A stretch of 64,000 bases of DNA, from NCBI GenBank assembly GCA_026182355.1, contig JAPFBL010000068.1:1-64000 (forward strand). Reading direction: 5' to 3'. This document shows, piece after piece, positions 50,262 to 63,130 of this stretch (within the stretch, counting starts at the first letter, position 1; each line of letters opens with the position of its first letter). The notes below the pieces were generated by a model that worked only from the letters and a program-made list of their open reading frames with translations, did not search any database and was not told the DNA's origin. A program made the translations under genes and the position numbers. Source of the stretch: Hermatobates lingyangjiaoensis (taxonomy: Eukaryota > Arthropoda > Insecta > Hemiptera > Hermatobatidae).

Positions 50262-50289
50262 TTTCGTCTTTATTTCAAGACATCCTCAG
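50262..50289 (-). ncRNA. Hammerhead-like core, minus strand (CTGAGGA-hairpin-GAAAC)
   Basis: On the minus strand: CTGAGGA, T, a perfect 5-bp stem GTCTT/AAGAC with loop GAAATA, then GAAAC GTTGGC. The GAAACGTTGGC part is the family B signature, but with an intact GA-rich core here instead of the ATGAARA of other family B copies. The flanking stems were not found. Confidence 0.35.
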
Positions 50290-50491
50290 GGCTATAAACT
50301 AACAAAAAACAATAAACAATGGACATTTTTTCATTTCTACGTTAAAAACATCATAAACAAATTGAAAAAAGAACTTACTGAAGGCTTGGTTCTGTTACAT
50401 TTACAAACAACCGTTAACTGTCATTACATGTGCTGTTCCAAGCGACAAATTATTGAACAAATTATATATATAGTATATATATATATATATA

Positions 50492-50623
50492 AACACTTAA
50501 AATAAACTGTGACACATAACAAATACTCACTTTTCAATATTTTGACCGTAATTGCGGTCGAAATATTGAAAAGTGAGTCTTTGTTATGTTTCAGTCTATG
50601 TGTCACAGTTTATTTTAAGTGTT
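50492..50623. mobile_element. Family C foldback element
   Basis: The arms AACACTTAAAATAAACTGTG (50492) and CACAGTTTATTTTAAGTGTT (ends 50623), and TCACTTTTCAATATTTTGAC versus GTCGAAATATTGAAAAGTGA, make an almost complete palindrome centred near 50550 (GACCG-TAATT-GCGGTC). CGGTCGAAA is present, but the CTGATGA part of the shared motif is missing. (TA)n adjoins on the left and the border CCTGCCGGACCG on the right matches other family C borders in inverse. Confidence 0.75.
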
Positions 50624-50839
50624 ATCTGTCCTGCCGGACCGTTTTTCGTATATCATGGTATATATATAGTCTTTGTTTCTCTTTGAAGCTATGAGTATAC
50701 CCTCATAAAAAGGAGGATGGCAAAATATTGAAATGAGTCCTTGCCAAGTTCTTTTTTCCTTGTTTTTTTTATATGTGTAGCTTTATGGGTACACATACAG
50801 ATTATTTCTTAACACGACATTCTCATTTTGACTTGAAAA

Positions 50840-51060
50840 AGTGTTATTACTACTGTGGTAATACCAATGATATTATATGCATCAGATATATGATATACAA
50901 AACTACCTGTACCTCCAGCAATGAATGACTAATAAACATCTTCCAGTTAGATATTTGTATTATTTCTAAATGGGCATTATATATATTATATATCTAAGAA
51001 GTTTGATAATATATTTACTTATAGTAAAGCTGAGTGTAGGCTGCTTCAGATTTTTTGATA
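50840..51060. mobile_element. Partial copy of the 30912-32485 repeat family
   Basis: GTTATTACTACTGTGGTAAT, GTACCTCCAGCAATGAATGAC and TTACTTATAGTAAAGCTGAG run parallel to 32280-32510. Only the right end of the element is represented. Confidence 0.55.
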
Positions 51061-51427
51061 TTATAATTATCATAAATTTTTCCTATAATAATGTAATATT
51101 ATTTAAGAATTATTAATTAATTAGCACATTAACTTTTTTTATTTTCCTTATATTTTAAGTTAATATATTTTATAATCAGTATGGATAATATTTACAATTT
51201 CATGAAGTTTACATATATTTTTTTTATTTAGAACATTGTTTTTTACTCCTTATATATAAAATGTTCCTCATTCTATAACTGGTTGTTGCAAAGTAGATCT
51301 GGCGTTGTCTAGTAGCCTACATTAACAAATCATGCAATATACTCTTCGTATGCCATTTCCTGAGTAGTTGCATTCTTTAGTATTCTGGATTATTTAGTAT
51401 TTAGACACTACTTCAATTTGCCATGAT

Positions 51428-51712
51428 TCATGTAGAATTGATGACGTTTATTGGAAGTTTCCTGTCATTGATTCTACTTTTTACTGTAGTAAAGTATTCT
51501 CTAGTTGTTTTGCTTGTTGTGGAGATCCACCATTGTGTTTCCCATTGTCGAACGCTTCTTGTTTTCGCCCATTGTTTTAAGTAAGTGTATGAGTTAAGGC
51601 CATAGTCTGAAGGATTCTTTTCTTCCTTTGCTGCCTCCTTGGCTAGCTCGTCCGTTCTTTCATTTCCTTTAATGCTGCAATATGCTTTCACCCATGTGAA
51701 TATAATTCTATA
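51428..51712 (-). pseudogene. Non-LTR retrotransposon RNase H domain remnant
   Basis: The frame is open from 51712 to 51428 (about 95 codons, no credible start). The translation contains FTWVKAYCSIKGNERTDELA followed by KEA. This is the last conserved block of the RNase H domain (W-V-K-A-H..I-K-G-N-E..A-D-x-L-A-K-E-A), which ends the polyprotein of Jockey-, I- and R1-type LINEs. The histidine usually following W-V-K-A is Tyr-Cys here, and the final conserved Asp is kept (ERTDELA). Tail residues QWAKTRSVRQWETQWW also fit such proteins. Both ends run into stops and no reverse transcriptase is visible, so it is a dead fragment. Confidence 0.8.
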
Positions 51713-53441
51713 TTAACTGTTCAGAGCAGGGTCAATTTCTTGTTTGATTGCTTGATGATTTTTATTATTTTTTAAGACATATTTACTTTTTTTATTTTAC
51801 TGCCAGTTTTTATTTTTATATATTTACGTTAATCCGAGAGTATCTATGTCTCTAACCATGTCATGACTGTCATAATAGCTAACAGATCAGTCTAATTATT
51901 TCAGCAGTCTTATGAAAGCTGATAATTCCTTTCTGTTATCATTGTGTTACCATTGTCTTCATATTCCTGGTTGTACATTGCAGGGTGGAGCCAGCATTTG
52001 GCTTTCACTGGTATTCCAAAATAATTTTCTGCTGTTACCACACATGGAGACAAAGTATACGGTTTCCAATTTTTTAGCTTTTATGTATATTCTGTTATTC
52101 CTGCTATGATACATGAGGCATTATAGGATAAATAATAATATATTTGCTACAATACATAAATAGGTGTTTATTTGATAGTTTTATTAAACATTTGACTCTA
52201 AAACATCATTCGAATGCGCATGCCACCTTACATATTAAATACAGACTAAAAGGCGACAGCTACTAATTTTATTCAAAATAGCGTGGGTAATTTCAACCAA
52301 AGGATAAGTAGACGAATGTGTTTCAAATAAAGTACCCCTTTATAAATCAGAATATTTATAAAACTTGTTGCTCTCACAGTAACTTATTAACAGAACTAGT
52401 TAGAGTTAACAGTAACTTAAGTATTCAATGTGGTGATTACATATGTTTGGTTTTTCAGATATCCTTCTTACACACAACTAACACACACACACACACTCCA
52501 TTTACTCGTATGCAAATGCCAATTTGCTGAAGTTATTTAAGTGAACACAGAGGACCTCAAACTTTGTATTTCCGTTGAACACATTATATATTATTAGCAT
52601 CCAATGACAACGATTTTATTTTCCATACGTCATGCGGAGAATGAAAGTAAAAAAATTGTGTGACTATTGTGGTACTTTCAGTTATGATCTTTTTGATTTC
52701 AATTTTTAGTATTCAACCATTGTTTGCGCTCAGGGGTTTTTCCATTCCATTATTTTTCTTCAGACGAAAAATAATTAGTTGTCATTAAAACATGAAAAAA
52801 AATTAAACAATTTAATGTATTCTTCAAAATATGTTTTATTTTGAAAATACTTGATTAATTGAGTGTGTGAACTATGCTAAAAGAATTAATGAAAAATTTA
52901 TGAAGGCCACAATCATTCACCTGCCTGAGCTTCTACGTATAACACAGCCACATTTCTCTCTTTCATATTTCTAAACTTATTTTTTCCTTGATTTGTTTTG
53001 TTTCTGCTGTTTCTTTTTAACTTGTCAAAAGAAATGATAGACACGTTTGCATTGTTCTTCTTCTATCTTTTTTGAAAACTTTTTTTTTTTGATATAGTCT
53101 GAAATGGGATTACTTTGAATTGATTGATGTATGAAAAGACTTTGGGAAGACAGGAAGTGGAAATGCTTTTTCGGCAAACTTTAATCTCATGCATCAACTC
53201 TAGGAAAACTTATATATATAGGTATATTCAGGAGACAAAAATTAATTTATAAATAATTTCATCAAAAATTATTGATAAATATATTGATCAAAAAAAGTTC
53301 CACACGTTACGCTTTAGAAGCACCTCATATTTATACAGACTACCAATCCTAAATAGCCAAACTACGGTTGTTAATAAAACAACAAAGGTGTTATCTGGTA
53401 ACAAAAACTACAATCATTTAAAGGGGCTTTAGTAATTACTA

Positions 53442-53446
<5 letters not shown>

Positions 53447-53481
<35 letters not shown>
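53447..53481. repeat. (TA)n microsatellite
   Basis: About 16 TA units. Confidence 0.9.
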
Positions 53482-53486
<5 letters not shown>

Positions 53487-53884
53487 TGCCGACCGATATA
53501 TATATAAATCTATTCAATACTGACATCACAATACTAAACACAAGCTTAGCTTGATAAATTAGCTCAACCTAAAATCCAGTTTATGAGATATGTGAAAATA
53601 TTAAAGAACTTTTCTGATGTTTAATCTTAAAATTCTACGTATGAGTGTTTAGTTCAACAAAATTATAGACCCAACATGGTGAATGCTCGTCGGAACATGT
53701 CGTAAGAAAATATATATTATTTATAGATTAAATACTTTAGTCTATAACTAATTTAAATTGTACTAATTAAGCAAAATAATAATTATTAATAAAACGGTAG
53801 TTAAGTTTGTAAAACTCATTCACAGCAATGTTTATTCTAACATAGCACTTCTCCTAAAGCTGACAGAAATATATATATAATCAA

Positions 53885-54240
53885 CTCAAAAACGAAGAAA
53901 AGCAACACACAGAGAAAGAGACACACTTACTGTCTCAAATTTTCGGATGATCCGTCTTTAGGAGAAAATAGAAAGGGCAACCAAGCACGCCGGAATAGGT
54001 AGGACACAAAGTATAGAAACACACACTCAAATTTTTGGGCAATCCTTCTTCAGGATAAAAGAGAAAGGAAGATCAAGCACGTTGTAGACGCAACGGCTAG
54101 TAAACCTAGCCGCAACGGGTTAGACGACGTTGCGTCTACAACGTGCTTGATCTCCCTTTCTCTTTTCTCCTGAAGACGGATTGCCCGGAAATTTGAGTTC
54201 GTAAGTGTGTTTCTTTACTTTGTGTGCTACCTGTATTCAA
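53885..54240. mobile_element. Foldback element (family C-related) with three motif copies
   Basis: An inner palindrome centred near 54109 (GATCAAGCACGTTGTAGACG at 54082 and its complement ending 54153) is extended outward by AATTTTTGGGCAATCC and GGATTGCCCGGAAATTT. Motif copies: minus strand 53935-53962 (CTAAAGA, C, GGAT/ATCC, GAAAA), minus strand 54031-54054 (CTGAAGA...GGATTGCCC), plus strand 54170-54191 (CTGAAGA, C, GG-ATTG-CC, then GGAAA). A minus-strand relative is at 59080-59110. Confidence 0.65.
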
Positions 54241-54254
54241 TTTTGAACTGTCAT

Positions 54255-54475
54255 ATATATATAAAAAGATTTCACAATAAAAACGTAAAGGAACAAGCAA
54301 TGTTTAAACAAAAATAAGAAATGGAAAAAACTAAGAACTTTCAACTGTAACAAACGGTCATCATTAGAGTCGAAACCCAAATGAATGTTCAAACCACTTT
54401 AAGAAAAGGTAAAAAAAACTATGATCTTTCAGCCGTGACAAGTGGTCTTCGTCAGAGTCCAAAACCAACTGGTAT
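54255..54475 (-). mobile_element. Two tandem family A copies, minus strand
   Basis: AAAGATTTCACAATAAAAAC and following bases match the family A left segment. On the minus strand 54367 down to 54339 reads CTAATGA, T, GACCG...CAGTT, GAAAG, and 54455 down to 54427 reads CTGACGA, A, GACCA...ACGGCT, GAAAGATCATAGT. The second has an intact core. Confidence 0.6.
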
Positions 54476-54526
54476 ACTCGTATATATTATGCAGAAAATA
54501 CTGCATTAGTATATATATATACTAAT

Positions 54527-54994
54527 TTGGAAAAAATGCTCTAAAGTCTTTCGTCAACACATTGTGGGAGCATGTGAACTAAAAAATAATGAATACTTAT
54601 TAACCTAGTTGATGGAAGTCTCTAAAACTCTTGGTAACCTTGAATGTGTTTAATAATCATGTAATTGAAGAAGACTTGATCTGTTTTATTATTCCACTGA
54701 CCAATACTTCATCTAATTTATAAAGTCTTAGGCTATTGTTTATTACTCATAAAGCACTTTAGGAGAAATTAATGAGCAGTTGCCTAGGACTTTATAAATT
54801 AGATGAAGTATTGACTAGTGGAATAATTAAATAAATGAAGACTTCTTCAATTATCATTAGGATCATTAAACACATGCAGAGTTACCAATAATTCCAGAGA
54901 CTTTATTCGACCAGGTCACTAAGTACTTATTAATTTTTATTTCACCTGCTCTCTGACGATATGTTGACATAAGGACTTAGAGCATTGTTTCCAA
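54527..54994. mobile_element. Large foldback element, 468 bp
   Basis: Long imperfect arms (about 210 bp each) start TTGGAAAAAATGCTC and end GAGCATTGTTTCCAA, with the strongest pairing near the centre (ACTTCATCTAATTTATAAAG and CTTTATAAATTAGATGAAGT). The loop is about 50 bp (54735-54780). It has no coding capacity. CTCTGACGATATGTTGACAT at 54953 is a degenerate form of the shared motif. Confidence 0.75.
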
Positions 54995-55074
54995 ATTATT
55001 TTCACTGTTGTAAATTAATCCATCCATTACATCAAGTGTTATTTGGATTATTATTCATTTATAAACTAACTTGA

Positions 55075-55282
55075 GGAAATGGTCCACACGGACTTATAAA
55101 ACTTTAAATTACATAAAACACGTCACAGAAAAGGGAGAAAATACACACTTACTAAATTCAATATTTTGAAGCTGTTCGTCATCAGGAGAAGATTAGAAGG
55201 GATGACGAACGACAGTTCGAAATATTGAATTTAGTAAGTAAGTAATATCTCTCTTTTCTGTATAGTGTTTTGTGTAATTTAA

Positions 55283-55288
<6 letters not shown>
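55075..55288. mobile_element. Family C foldback element
   Basis: AATGGTCCACACGGAC matches the family C border. The arms AAAATACACACTTACTAAAT and AATTTAGTAAGTAAGTAA..., plus AATTACATAAAACAC and GTGTTTTGTGTAATT, pair across the centre. Both orientations carry the motif: minus 55185-55164 (CTGATGA, C, GAA-CAGC-TTC, AAAA) and plus 55201-55222 (GATGA, C, GAAC-GACA-GTTC, GAAA). Confidence 0.7.
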
Positions 55289-55319
<31 letters not shown>

Positions 55320-55472
55320 TTTCACATGAACACGTGAAATAACAATCAATGATCAAACCACAATAAGAAATGGGAAGACGAAGACCGCTTGTTACGGTTG
55401 AAAGATCTTAGTCTTGTTTTCCCATTTCTTATTGTGGTTTGATCATTGATATATATATATATATATATATAT
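55289..55472 (+). mobile_element. Family A foldback between two (TA)n runs
   Basis: (TA)n at 55289-55317, then GATTTCACATGAACACGTG, AATCAATGATCAAACC, ATAAGAAATGGGAAGACGAAG, the hairpin GACCG/CGGTT, GAAAGATCTTAGTC and the mirrored arm to 55448, then (TA)n to 55472. The CTG of the core is lost (AAGACGA instead of CTGACGA) by a deletion joining the left arm to the core. Confidence 0.7.
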
Positions 55473-57174
55473 TCACAAAACATTACATTTTTTAAAGGAA
55501 ATTTTTATAACTAATTATGTATTTGTATAAGAAGATGTAAATGTTAATACTTCTTTTTTTTTTAAAAAAAAAATATCATTTGTAAGCTATGATATTTGAT
55601 AAGTTTGGCCATAAAAAAATGAAGTTTTAATTTTGATTATTCTGCAAATAGGTATAAGTATGCTGCTTAAGGCTAATTCAGACGACACAAGCTATCCAGG
55701 TAAATGATAATTGTGTCTGACAAATGAGTCTAGCTTAGTAGAAAGCAGTTGATTGGGATACAGACACGACTGGTAAACGCACCCCAGAGAGTCCCCAGCC
55801 AATCGATTCTCCAATCAAAGTTTCCACTGCCATTATTCTACTAACGGTGCTTTCCTGCCAAACACTTTTGTTTTTTTTTTTGCTTTTTTTTATTGATTTC
55901 CTCAACTTTTACACCCTTTGAGTTTATATAGATATTTTATTAATGTCTCAATTTAAAGTTTACATTCGAACAAATAGAAAATAAATGATTTTTTTTTGGA
56001 TTTAAAGATAAAAGAAAGCTGCATGTCAATAAAAAACCTTTTTCATCTGATCATACACTCTTTAGGTATACATAATTTTACAATATACTAAATTATTCTT
56101 AAATTATCTGTTGTTAAATAATTTACTAAGTAAAGATAAAAGCATGTGACTTCATTTTAAAACTAAATATGTTTAGGAAAATAATTCATCAAAGTCACAT
56201 AATATAATCTGTATTTAACAAATGAAACACTCCACGGCCTTTATGGGTCATATTTTAAAACTAATTTGTTAGCCAAAAGTATCAAAGTAGTGCTATTAAT
56301 GCTTTTGAAATTATTTTTTTCTAAAGAATAATTCTGTCTTTGTTCCCTCTTTCTTTGTGATTTTGATTTCTCTCGATTTGATCTACTTGGCTTTACCTAA
56401 TGTTAAAGCGTATAGTTTATTTTCTTATGTTTAATATTAATATCAATGCAAACAAGGAACGTTTATCAACATTAGGAACAACGGTTAACCTGAGAGTCAA
56501 TATTTGTTCATATTGCGTAGAATATACGATGAATCTAAATTAAAATTGCTTCCCTCTGAAATGTGTCAATCCAACATAAGCTCTGACTGAAATATTTTTA
56601 CCCAGCAATCAAGTCATTGTCCAGTTAAAATGTATGTGCAAATGCATTGATTGAATTTAAAATGTTAGTATTATTGTAAAATAAATGGAATAATAAAAGT
56701 ATCATTTATTAAGAAAGATAAATAAAAAGAGTATGTACTTTCATTTGTATTCTACAATACTTGAACCATTTCATTTATTTAAGAAAAGTCAAACAAACTG
56801 AAAACTTGTAAAAAGTATAAGTGGCCTGAAAAGTTAGAATGGTTAAAAGTTTTCAACCGAGTAAATATATTGGTGGAGTGATGTTGGGTTCTCTTTTGAC
56901 TTTCCTTCAGACTACCTTTCAAATATAAATAACAATCCTACATTACAAATAACACTGGTAATGACAAAGAAAATCATTCCGATTCTTCATCTCGTTATAT
57001 TAAACAAAATAATTGTATTTTAAATGGGAACGACAAATTTTGATGTGAGACTCTAATTTATCTCATTATAAATACGCATTGAATGTATTAAAATTATTGT
57101 TTAAATAATTACATACCATTATTTAACAATTCAAAAGTGGATCAACCTGTATGTACATTAGATTAAGTTAGGTT

Positions 57175-57432
57175 TCTGTTGCAGTGCCACGAGAGAACAT
57201 ACATAGACCGAACATGCTGCATTCCACACATTTAGATTCCTAAAGTTTGCTTTGCTCAAGTTTATTTAGAGTAGGGATCCTAGACGAGTGCCTGACATCG
57301 TACGGCTTAGTGTCCTCTTAGAGCGACTATGAATGCAGATTTTTCAGCTACCTGTACGTTGGTACGTTGTGAACAAATTGAAGACCATTGTTGGTATTGA
57401 ACCGTGGATGTACCAGTCTAAATCGACATCTG
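57175..57432 (-). mobile_element. SINE copy (same family as 22020-22353)
   Basis: TTTATTTAGAGTAGGGATCC, AGTGCCTGACATCGTACGGC and GGTATTGAACCGTGGATGTACC follow the order of the full-length copy. The B box is diverged (GGTATTGAACC on the plus strand), and the A box region after 57420 is lost or unrecognisable. Confidence 0.7.
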
Positions 57433-58659
57433 TTTTCAGGTTTTCCCTTGTATTTTTTTTTTTTTTAGGTTTTTATTCTCCATTTTTTCTACCAATATTT
57501 TAGCTTTTATAAGATTATAACTTTTACAGATGTATGTTCAGACACATTCTAAAAATTTATCCACAGATAACTCATTAGGAGGAAATTAACACTTCCAATT
57601 TTGTTTATTAAAAGAGAATACACAGAGATTAATATAACTGCTAAATTAATCAAAAAAAAAAAAAAAAAAAAGGCGAAAACACTTCATTCTATACATTAGC
57701 ACTTTTACAATTATTCACAAACCCATTTTTTCTGATCTTTTTACATTAATAGTTAGCTAGGAAACCATGAAATAAATGTGATATTTCCTATTAGAGTTGC
57801 CTGCAATTTAGTAATTTCTACAGCTATAACAGAGAGACAAATCATTTGGTTTTTAAATTTATATTGGATAATGTCAGTACAGATAAAATAAAAGCAAGAC
57901 ATCGTCATGCTTTTAAAAAAAATCGTTGTAGAAGTAACATAGTAAAATGAATGCAATGACTGACCACATACAATGAGGATAACTTTTACATGTGTGTTAG
58001 GACTGAGTTATTCCACTGAATACTATAACAAAAAACTTAAAAAATAAATTCCATATTGTTTGTATTGTATAAATATAGTGCAAATAACCCAGCTAGATTA
58101 TCTATTGACGCATACTGTTCTATGTTTTCACCCAATAGAAATGTTAAAAGTGTGAAAAAGTTCTAAATTCTTTTAAAAGCATTCCCTAAGTAGTTGTGGG
58201 TTACTTGTTCAGTTGGAAAGTTGGCGATTGAACAAATGTGTCCTCACTGAGAAGTTAAATCGATTCGGTCATGGGAAGCTAGTAAGTTGTAACTGATGGG
58301 AAAGGTGGGGTCGTCAACTAGACATGGAAACACAGTTTTCCAATTAGACTGGCTCGTGTAGCCTGCTAAGTGTAAACCTCCAGCTCTGTGGAGACTAACT
58401 TCATCCGGCCAACTACAGCCATCGCATCTATTTCATTAATTTCTAAAATATTATAGAGCAATTATGACTCCGATAGCAATATATATATATATATAACGAG
58501 AAACGAGAAAAAAGAAAATAATTAACATTTAATTAAACGAGAAAATATATTAATGTTTGAATATCATAATATTTTTACAAATTTATTATTGTTGGTTTGG
58601 ACATTGATTTTTATTTTACATGTTTATTATGAAATCATTATACATAGATATGACAGAGA

Positions 58660-58760
58660 ATATTAAGAGAGAATAAGGTAAACGCACACTTCTCGAGTGG
58701 CAACAGCCAACTGAAATATCCGGCGATTTGAACGGTCCTTGGGTTTTTCTTGTCATTTTT
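58660..58760. repeat. Family C-like half element
   Basis: AACGCACACTTCTCGAGTGG, CCAACTGAAATATCCGGCG and AACGGTCCTTGGG resemble segments of family C borders. It is not palindromic here. Confidence 0.3.
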
Positions 58761-59277
58761 ATTCTTTTATTTGTCGCTAAACTGTACTACTGCTGCCAAA
58801 CGCCACGAAACATCAGTAATCAATGTCTCACTAACAAACAACACCTTGAACTCTGACTGCTAGGAAGGTAGGTCCCCAGGAGAAGGAACGAATTGGCAAA
58901 GTGACAACAGTCCACCATGGAACTGGATACCCGATAGAACGTCGTACAGCACTGCCACGACAGGAGAAAGAAAAAAAGAGAGAATATGAAAAAATATATC
59001 GAAAAGAAATTTAAACTGGACAAAAATACAAATCGAAGAAGAGTAAATCACAAAGTAAATAAACACAAATAGAAACTTAAATTTCCAGGCAATCCGTCTT
59101 CAAGAAAAAAGAGAAAGATAGTTGGTAGCTGTACTCACTTGAAATATGCATTATTAATTAACGAACAATATTTTACTTGTATCAGTTTTTTTGCATAATT
59201 TCTCCAATTTCTGAAAGACTTTTTAATTCTCTTCGTTAAAACTGTATAAGTAGTTACATATATTAATGATCGACATG

Positions 59278-59304
59278 TTTTGAATGTATTACATTCATCT
59301 TCAG
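59278..59304 (-). other. Hammerhead-like core with altered GAAA
   Basis: On the minus strand: CTGAAGA, T, a perfect stem GAATG/CATTC with loop TAATA, then AAAACATG. The hairpin and spacing match the shared motif but the invariant G before AAA is A. Confidence 0.3.
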
Positions 59305-60879
59305 GACAATAATATATACATTTGTAGATTCGTGAGTTTATGTAGACAAGGTGGAATTTTAGTTAGAGGTTGAATAGTCATCGTTAGTATCATAGTCAAA
59401 ATGTATCAGGGAGAATTTTGGGGGATTAAGGTAGGTTGGTTGAACTGTCCTTCTACCTGGCCACTCCGGGTCGGTCAATTAGAAAAAAACGTCAATATTT
59501 TGTAAGAATTACAACGTTGAATATTTTAAACTGGTTGTTCGTCTTGAATCCTAATTGATTTCATTAATTGTAATTTAAAATGGTATTTTTTTTCTCCCAG
59601 TAATATTCATAGAGTTGACTGTCATCGATATTGTTAGTTTTGTCTTGTGACTTGCTTCTGTGTGACATTTTAGAGCACCACTGGAAAGGTGCATTGTTAT
59701 TCTTCCGGACAATGAAGTCGTTGTCATATCTATATATGAGTCTTTCCAGACCCTGGGCTCTCAGATGTTAAATGAATGAAGTTTGATTAATCATTTTCTT
59801 GTTAAACACGAATTCTATTTTTCCCCCCAGTATTATTAGATTAATTTGATGTTATACCCAGGAACATAAAAACTAAAGTGTAAATGATTCCTATAAGTTT
59901 GAGTAATATTGCCGCATGGGAAATCCATTTTATCGACTGAAGGAAACATATTTTGAATGTTTTATTGATGTAGATATTTTGATGTCAACTCAACCCATCT
60001 TTGATATATTTCAGGGATTCTACCCAAACCCAGCTTATAACTTTGTGGGTGTCTATCCAATGTGTTGTAACAAATATACATGTCTCACTGTTTTGCAGAC
60101 TCTAATTACAATTTAAAAACCTATTGTGTTTTGTGTGCTAAAAACCCTATTGGTTTTAGACAATTTGAAGGATAGGAAAAGTAAACAAAAGGATACATTA
60201 TCATATTTCATTTCAACATTTATATTAAAATTAAACTTCTGTTCTAGGAATTATGAACATTAAAATTTGTATTATTTATTGTCATAACGTTTATTATTCT
60301 TGAATAATTCATACAAATACATTATTAGGAAATAATATATGAAAAGAACAACTGTGCATGATGCTACACCTGTAGCTATATATTGTACTTATTTGTATGT
60401 ATCTAAAATCATGTAAGCCACGATTTCATATGCATTACACCTGAAAGTATTGACTATTAGTATAATACAATTTAATAAGTTTGCTCTGAATGAATTAGAC
60501 CATAGTTTACTTGTAGATACGTTGAGTGTAAGTTTGTTTTTCATTTATTAACTCAACTTTTCTACTTTTAAACTTCAATATTTCTATTGAAAATTGTCAT
60601 TTTCTTATGACTTTTTTTTTTACATTTTTTACTTAGCTATATTTTATAATTTTTAATAATTAGTTATTTTTAGTGTGCACATATTTTTACATCCATTTCT
60701 TACTGTTGATTTTTAATGCCCCTTATTAGTTGTCTTTTCTTCTTGATGCTTACTTTGGTACCACTGGCGCTACAGCTGAGGTAATCTTCAGTGAGTGTTG
60801 GCATTTCTCCTAATTTATCAAATGCCAAATGAGTTTACGTCGTGATTTTCTAAGTGTATTAGCTTATATATATAAATAC

Positions 60880-61075
60880 TTCAACGTCTAAACCACTGAA
60901 AGTAATCAGAAAAATGACTAAGGTATTTCAAAAGACAACTGGTACTAATACTCCAAACTGATGGTCTGGTACTTAGTCCAATCTGATACTAATAATGAAA
61001 AAGACCACTTGTTTTGGTTGAAAGATGTTAAGTCATTTTTCTGATTTCTTAGTGTGGTTTAGACGTCTATTTTTA
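60880..61075 (+). mobile_element. Diverged family A foldback
   Basis: CTAAACCACTGAAAGTAATC and AAATGACTAAGGTATTTCAA (left) mirror TTGAAAGATGTTAAGTCATT and TCTGATTTCTTAGTGTGG (right). The centre has ATGAAAA, A, GACC/GGTT, GAAAG. Confidence 0.55.
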
Positions 61076-61299
61076 TTTCAAATGTTTATCTTATAATACT
61101 GTTATAAGAAAATAGAAAAAAGATTAACTATTTTCTCTTTCCTTATTGTTGTTTGAACGTTGGTGGTTGTTTCACGTGCTTATTGTGATTACATAACAAG
61201 ATTTCATATGAACACGTAAAATAACAATTGGTTATCAAATTTCCCCACTTCATATTGTTGTTTTATCATTGATAAAGACCGAAACGTTGAATATATATA

Positions 61300-61568
61300 T
61301 AGTTTATCGGGACTCGGTCAGCTCTTCAGGTTCAAATGAAACTCTCATTGCTAACGTTTCGGTCTTTATTTAAAACCTTTTTCATAGGCAGTAGTATAAA
61401 TTTTGAAACCAAGTATTACATTACAAATTATTTTACAAAGAAAAATAGTATGTGGATTTTCAAAATTTATACTTCTGTCTATGAAAAAGATTTTAAATAA
61501 AGCCCTAAACGTTGACAATGAGAGTTTAATTTGAACCTGAAGAACTGACCGAGTCCCGATAAACTATA
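61300..61568. mobile_element. Family B palindrome (two inverted copies)
   Basis: A minus-strand copy (61300-61414, starting TAGTTTATCGGGACTCGG) and a plus-strand copy (about 61454-61568, ending GAGTCCCGATAAACTA) are about 115-bp inverted arms around a 40-bp spacer. Each carries a degenerate motif: the minus copy has ATGAAAA...GAAACGTTAGC, and the plus copy has ATGAAAA with TAAACGTTGAC in place of GAAAC. Confidence 0.75.
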
Positions 61569-61604
61569 GTTTTGTTTCGATTCCACGATCGATACTTTTA
61601 TCAA

Positions 61605-61662
61605 TATATTATATATATATATATATGAGATTAAATTTTCTGCCCACTTTTGTCTTTTTTGA

Positions 61663-61706
<44 letters not shown>
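61605..61706. repeat. Two (TA)n microsatellites
   Basis: TA runs at about 61605-61627 and 61664-61706 are separated by 35 bp of ordinary sequence. Confidence 0.85.
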
Positions 61707-61710
<4 letters not shown>

Positions 61711-62530
61711 TATATGCGAATATTGATAATTATTTAAGGAAATAAATCACTACAATATTCCGTCATCCATCTGACACCAGGACGTTGAAACCTGTGGATT
61801 GGATAGCAAACTGTGACTAAAATTTCTTATCTGAAATCCGTGAATATAGTTAACACATTGAATAGAGAGGGACAATAATAAATAATAATTAAAAATAAAA
61901 AAAATTAGAACAAATTTCAAATAAAGCCTAAAATCAATTACTAAATAAATAAAAAATGTTTACAAAATAAATAAGATAATGATAAATATATAAATAAAAT
62001 AAAGGAAATAAATAATCAGTTTTGAAATAATACCTTATAAAACTGATCAGTTTATCGTTTAACATTTTTCTGCTTTGCTTCATAAACTGTGCAGCATCTA
62101 ATTGATAGAAATCATCATAAATTACTTATCATTATCATTTAATTTAAAAATTTTAATTTTTAATTTCAGTTTTAAATTTAATTAATAAATTTTACTTGGA
62201 ACAGTTTTAACCACACTAATATTAATTACATGGTATCGTTATTTAGATTCTAAGTGGTATTAGTATGATTACATTCTTAATATTTTTGTCGAATTAGAGA
62301 TGGTTACATTAAAGTCATTCAGTTTATCATTACGTTTGGTTATAGTAAGTACGTACATTATAGTTCTAGTGGAGACCACTACATATTTTTCTTTACTACC
62401 ATAGATTGTTGTATGAAATTTCAGTCTAATTTTCCATAAATTGAAGACTAAAAGTTGTAACTTCTGACTAAATTCACCTGATAATGGCATTCATTTTGTG
62501 AATCTTTTCAAAAAGCAATTAAGTTGATAA

Positions 62531-62764
62531 TTAATGAGGTAAGCAAAAGTATAGGGATGTTGATAGTGGTGAACATGGGCAATAGCCATTGTTAGTGAAG
62601 CTCAAAACAAAAGCTTCAAAGTAATTAATACTGCTAAAAGTACAGTGTGACAATGGCTGTGGTGCAAAATCAACCTGACCGAGTAAAGGCTTTGCATCAA
62701 TTATACATTCCAGTGCGGGTCGTGCATATTTAGTTGTGTCAGTAAACGATAACACCTTTCGCAA
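62531..62764 (-). other. Unassigned open frame, 77 codons
   Basis: A minus-strand frame from ATG at 62764 to TAA has a more balanced amino-acid composition than other chance frames here (for example ARPALECIIDAKPLLGQVDF). I recognise no family, and no splice sites or homologous copy in the window support it. It is possibly a fragment of an old coding sequence. Confidence 0.12.
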
Positions 62765-63130
62765 ACCATAAGCTGTCCTATTTAAATTTACTGCTAATTC
62801 AATCCTTCTGCAGTCTCTTCTAGAATATAATGAATAATATATACTATATAAATTTATTATTTAAATAAATTTCAAGTCAGTTACAGTCAATATTGCACTA
62901 GAAGTAAGCATACTATCAAACCAATAGATAGTTCCTACATTAGCAATAAGCTGCTATGATTTCTACTCTCAACATTGAAAAGTACTTCCACATAATATCA
63001 ATTTTATGAAAGTAAAACGCTTTAAACCCAAGGTAATTATTCTTAACTTACATCTGCAGTTGGAAAAAACAACAAATCAGGTCTTTCAACTTTTAGTCTT
63101 TTTTCCCCATTTTATTTTGTCGTTCGATCA

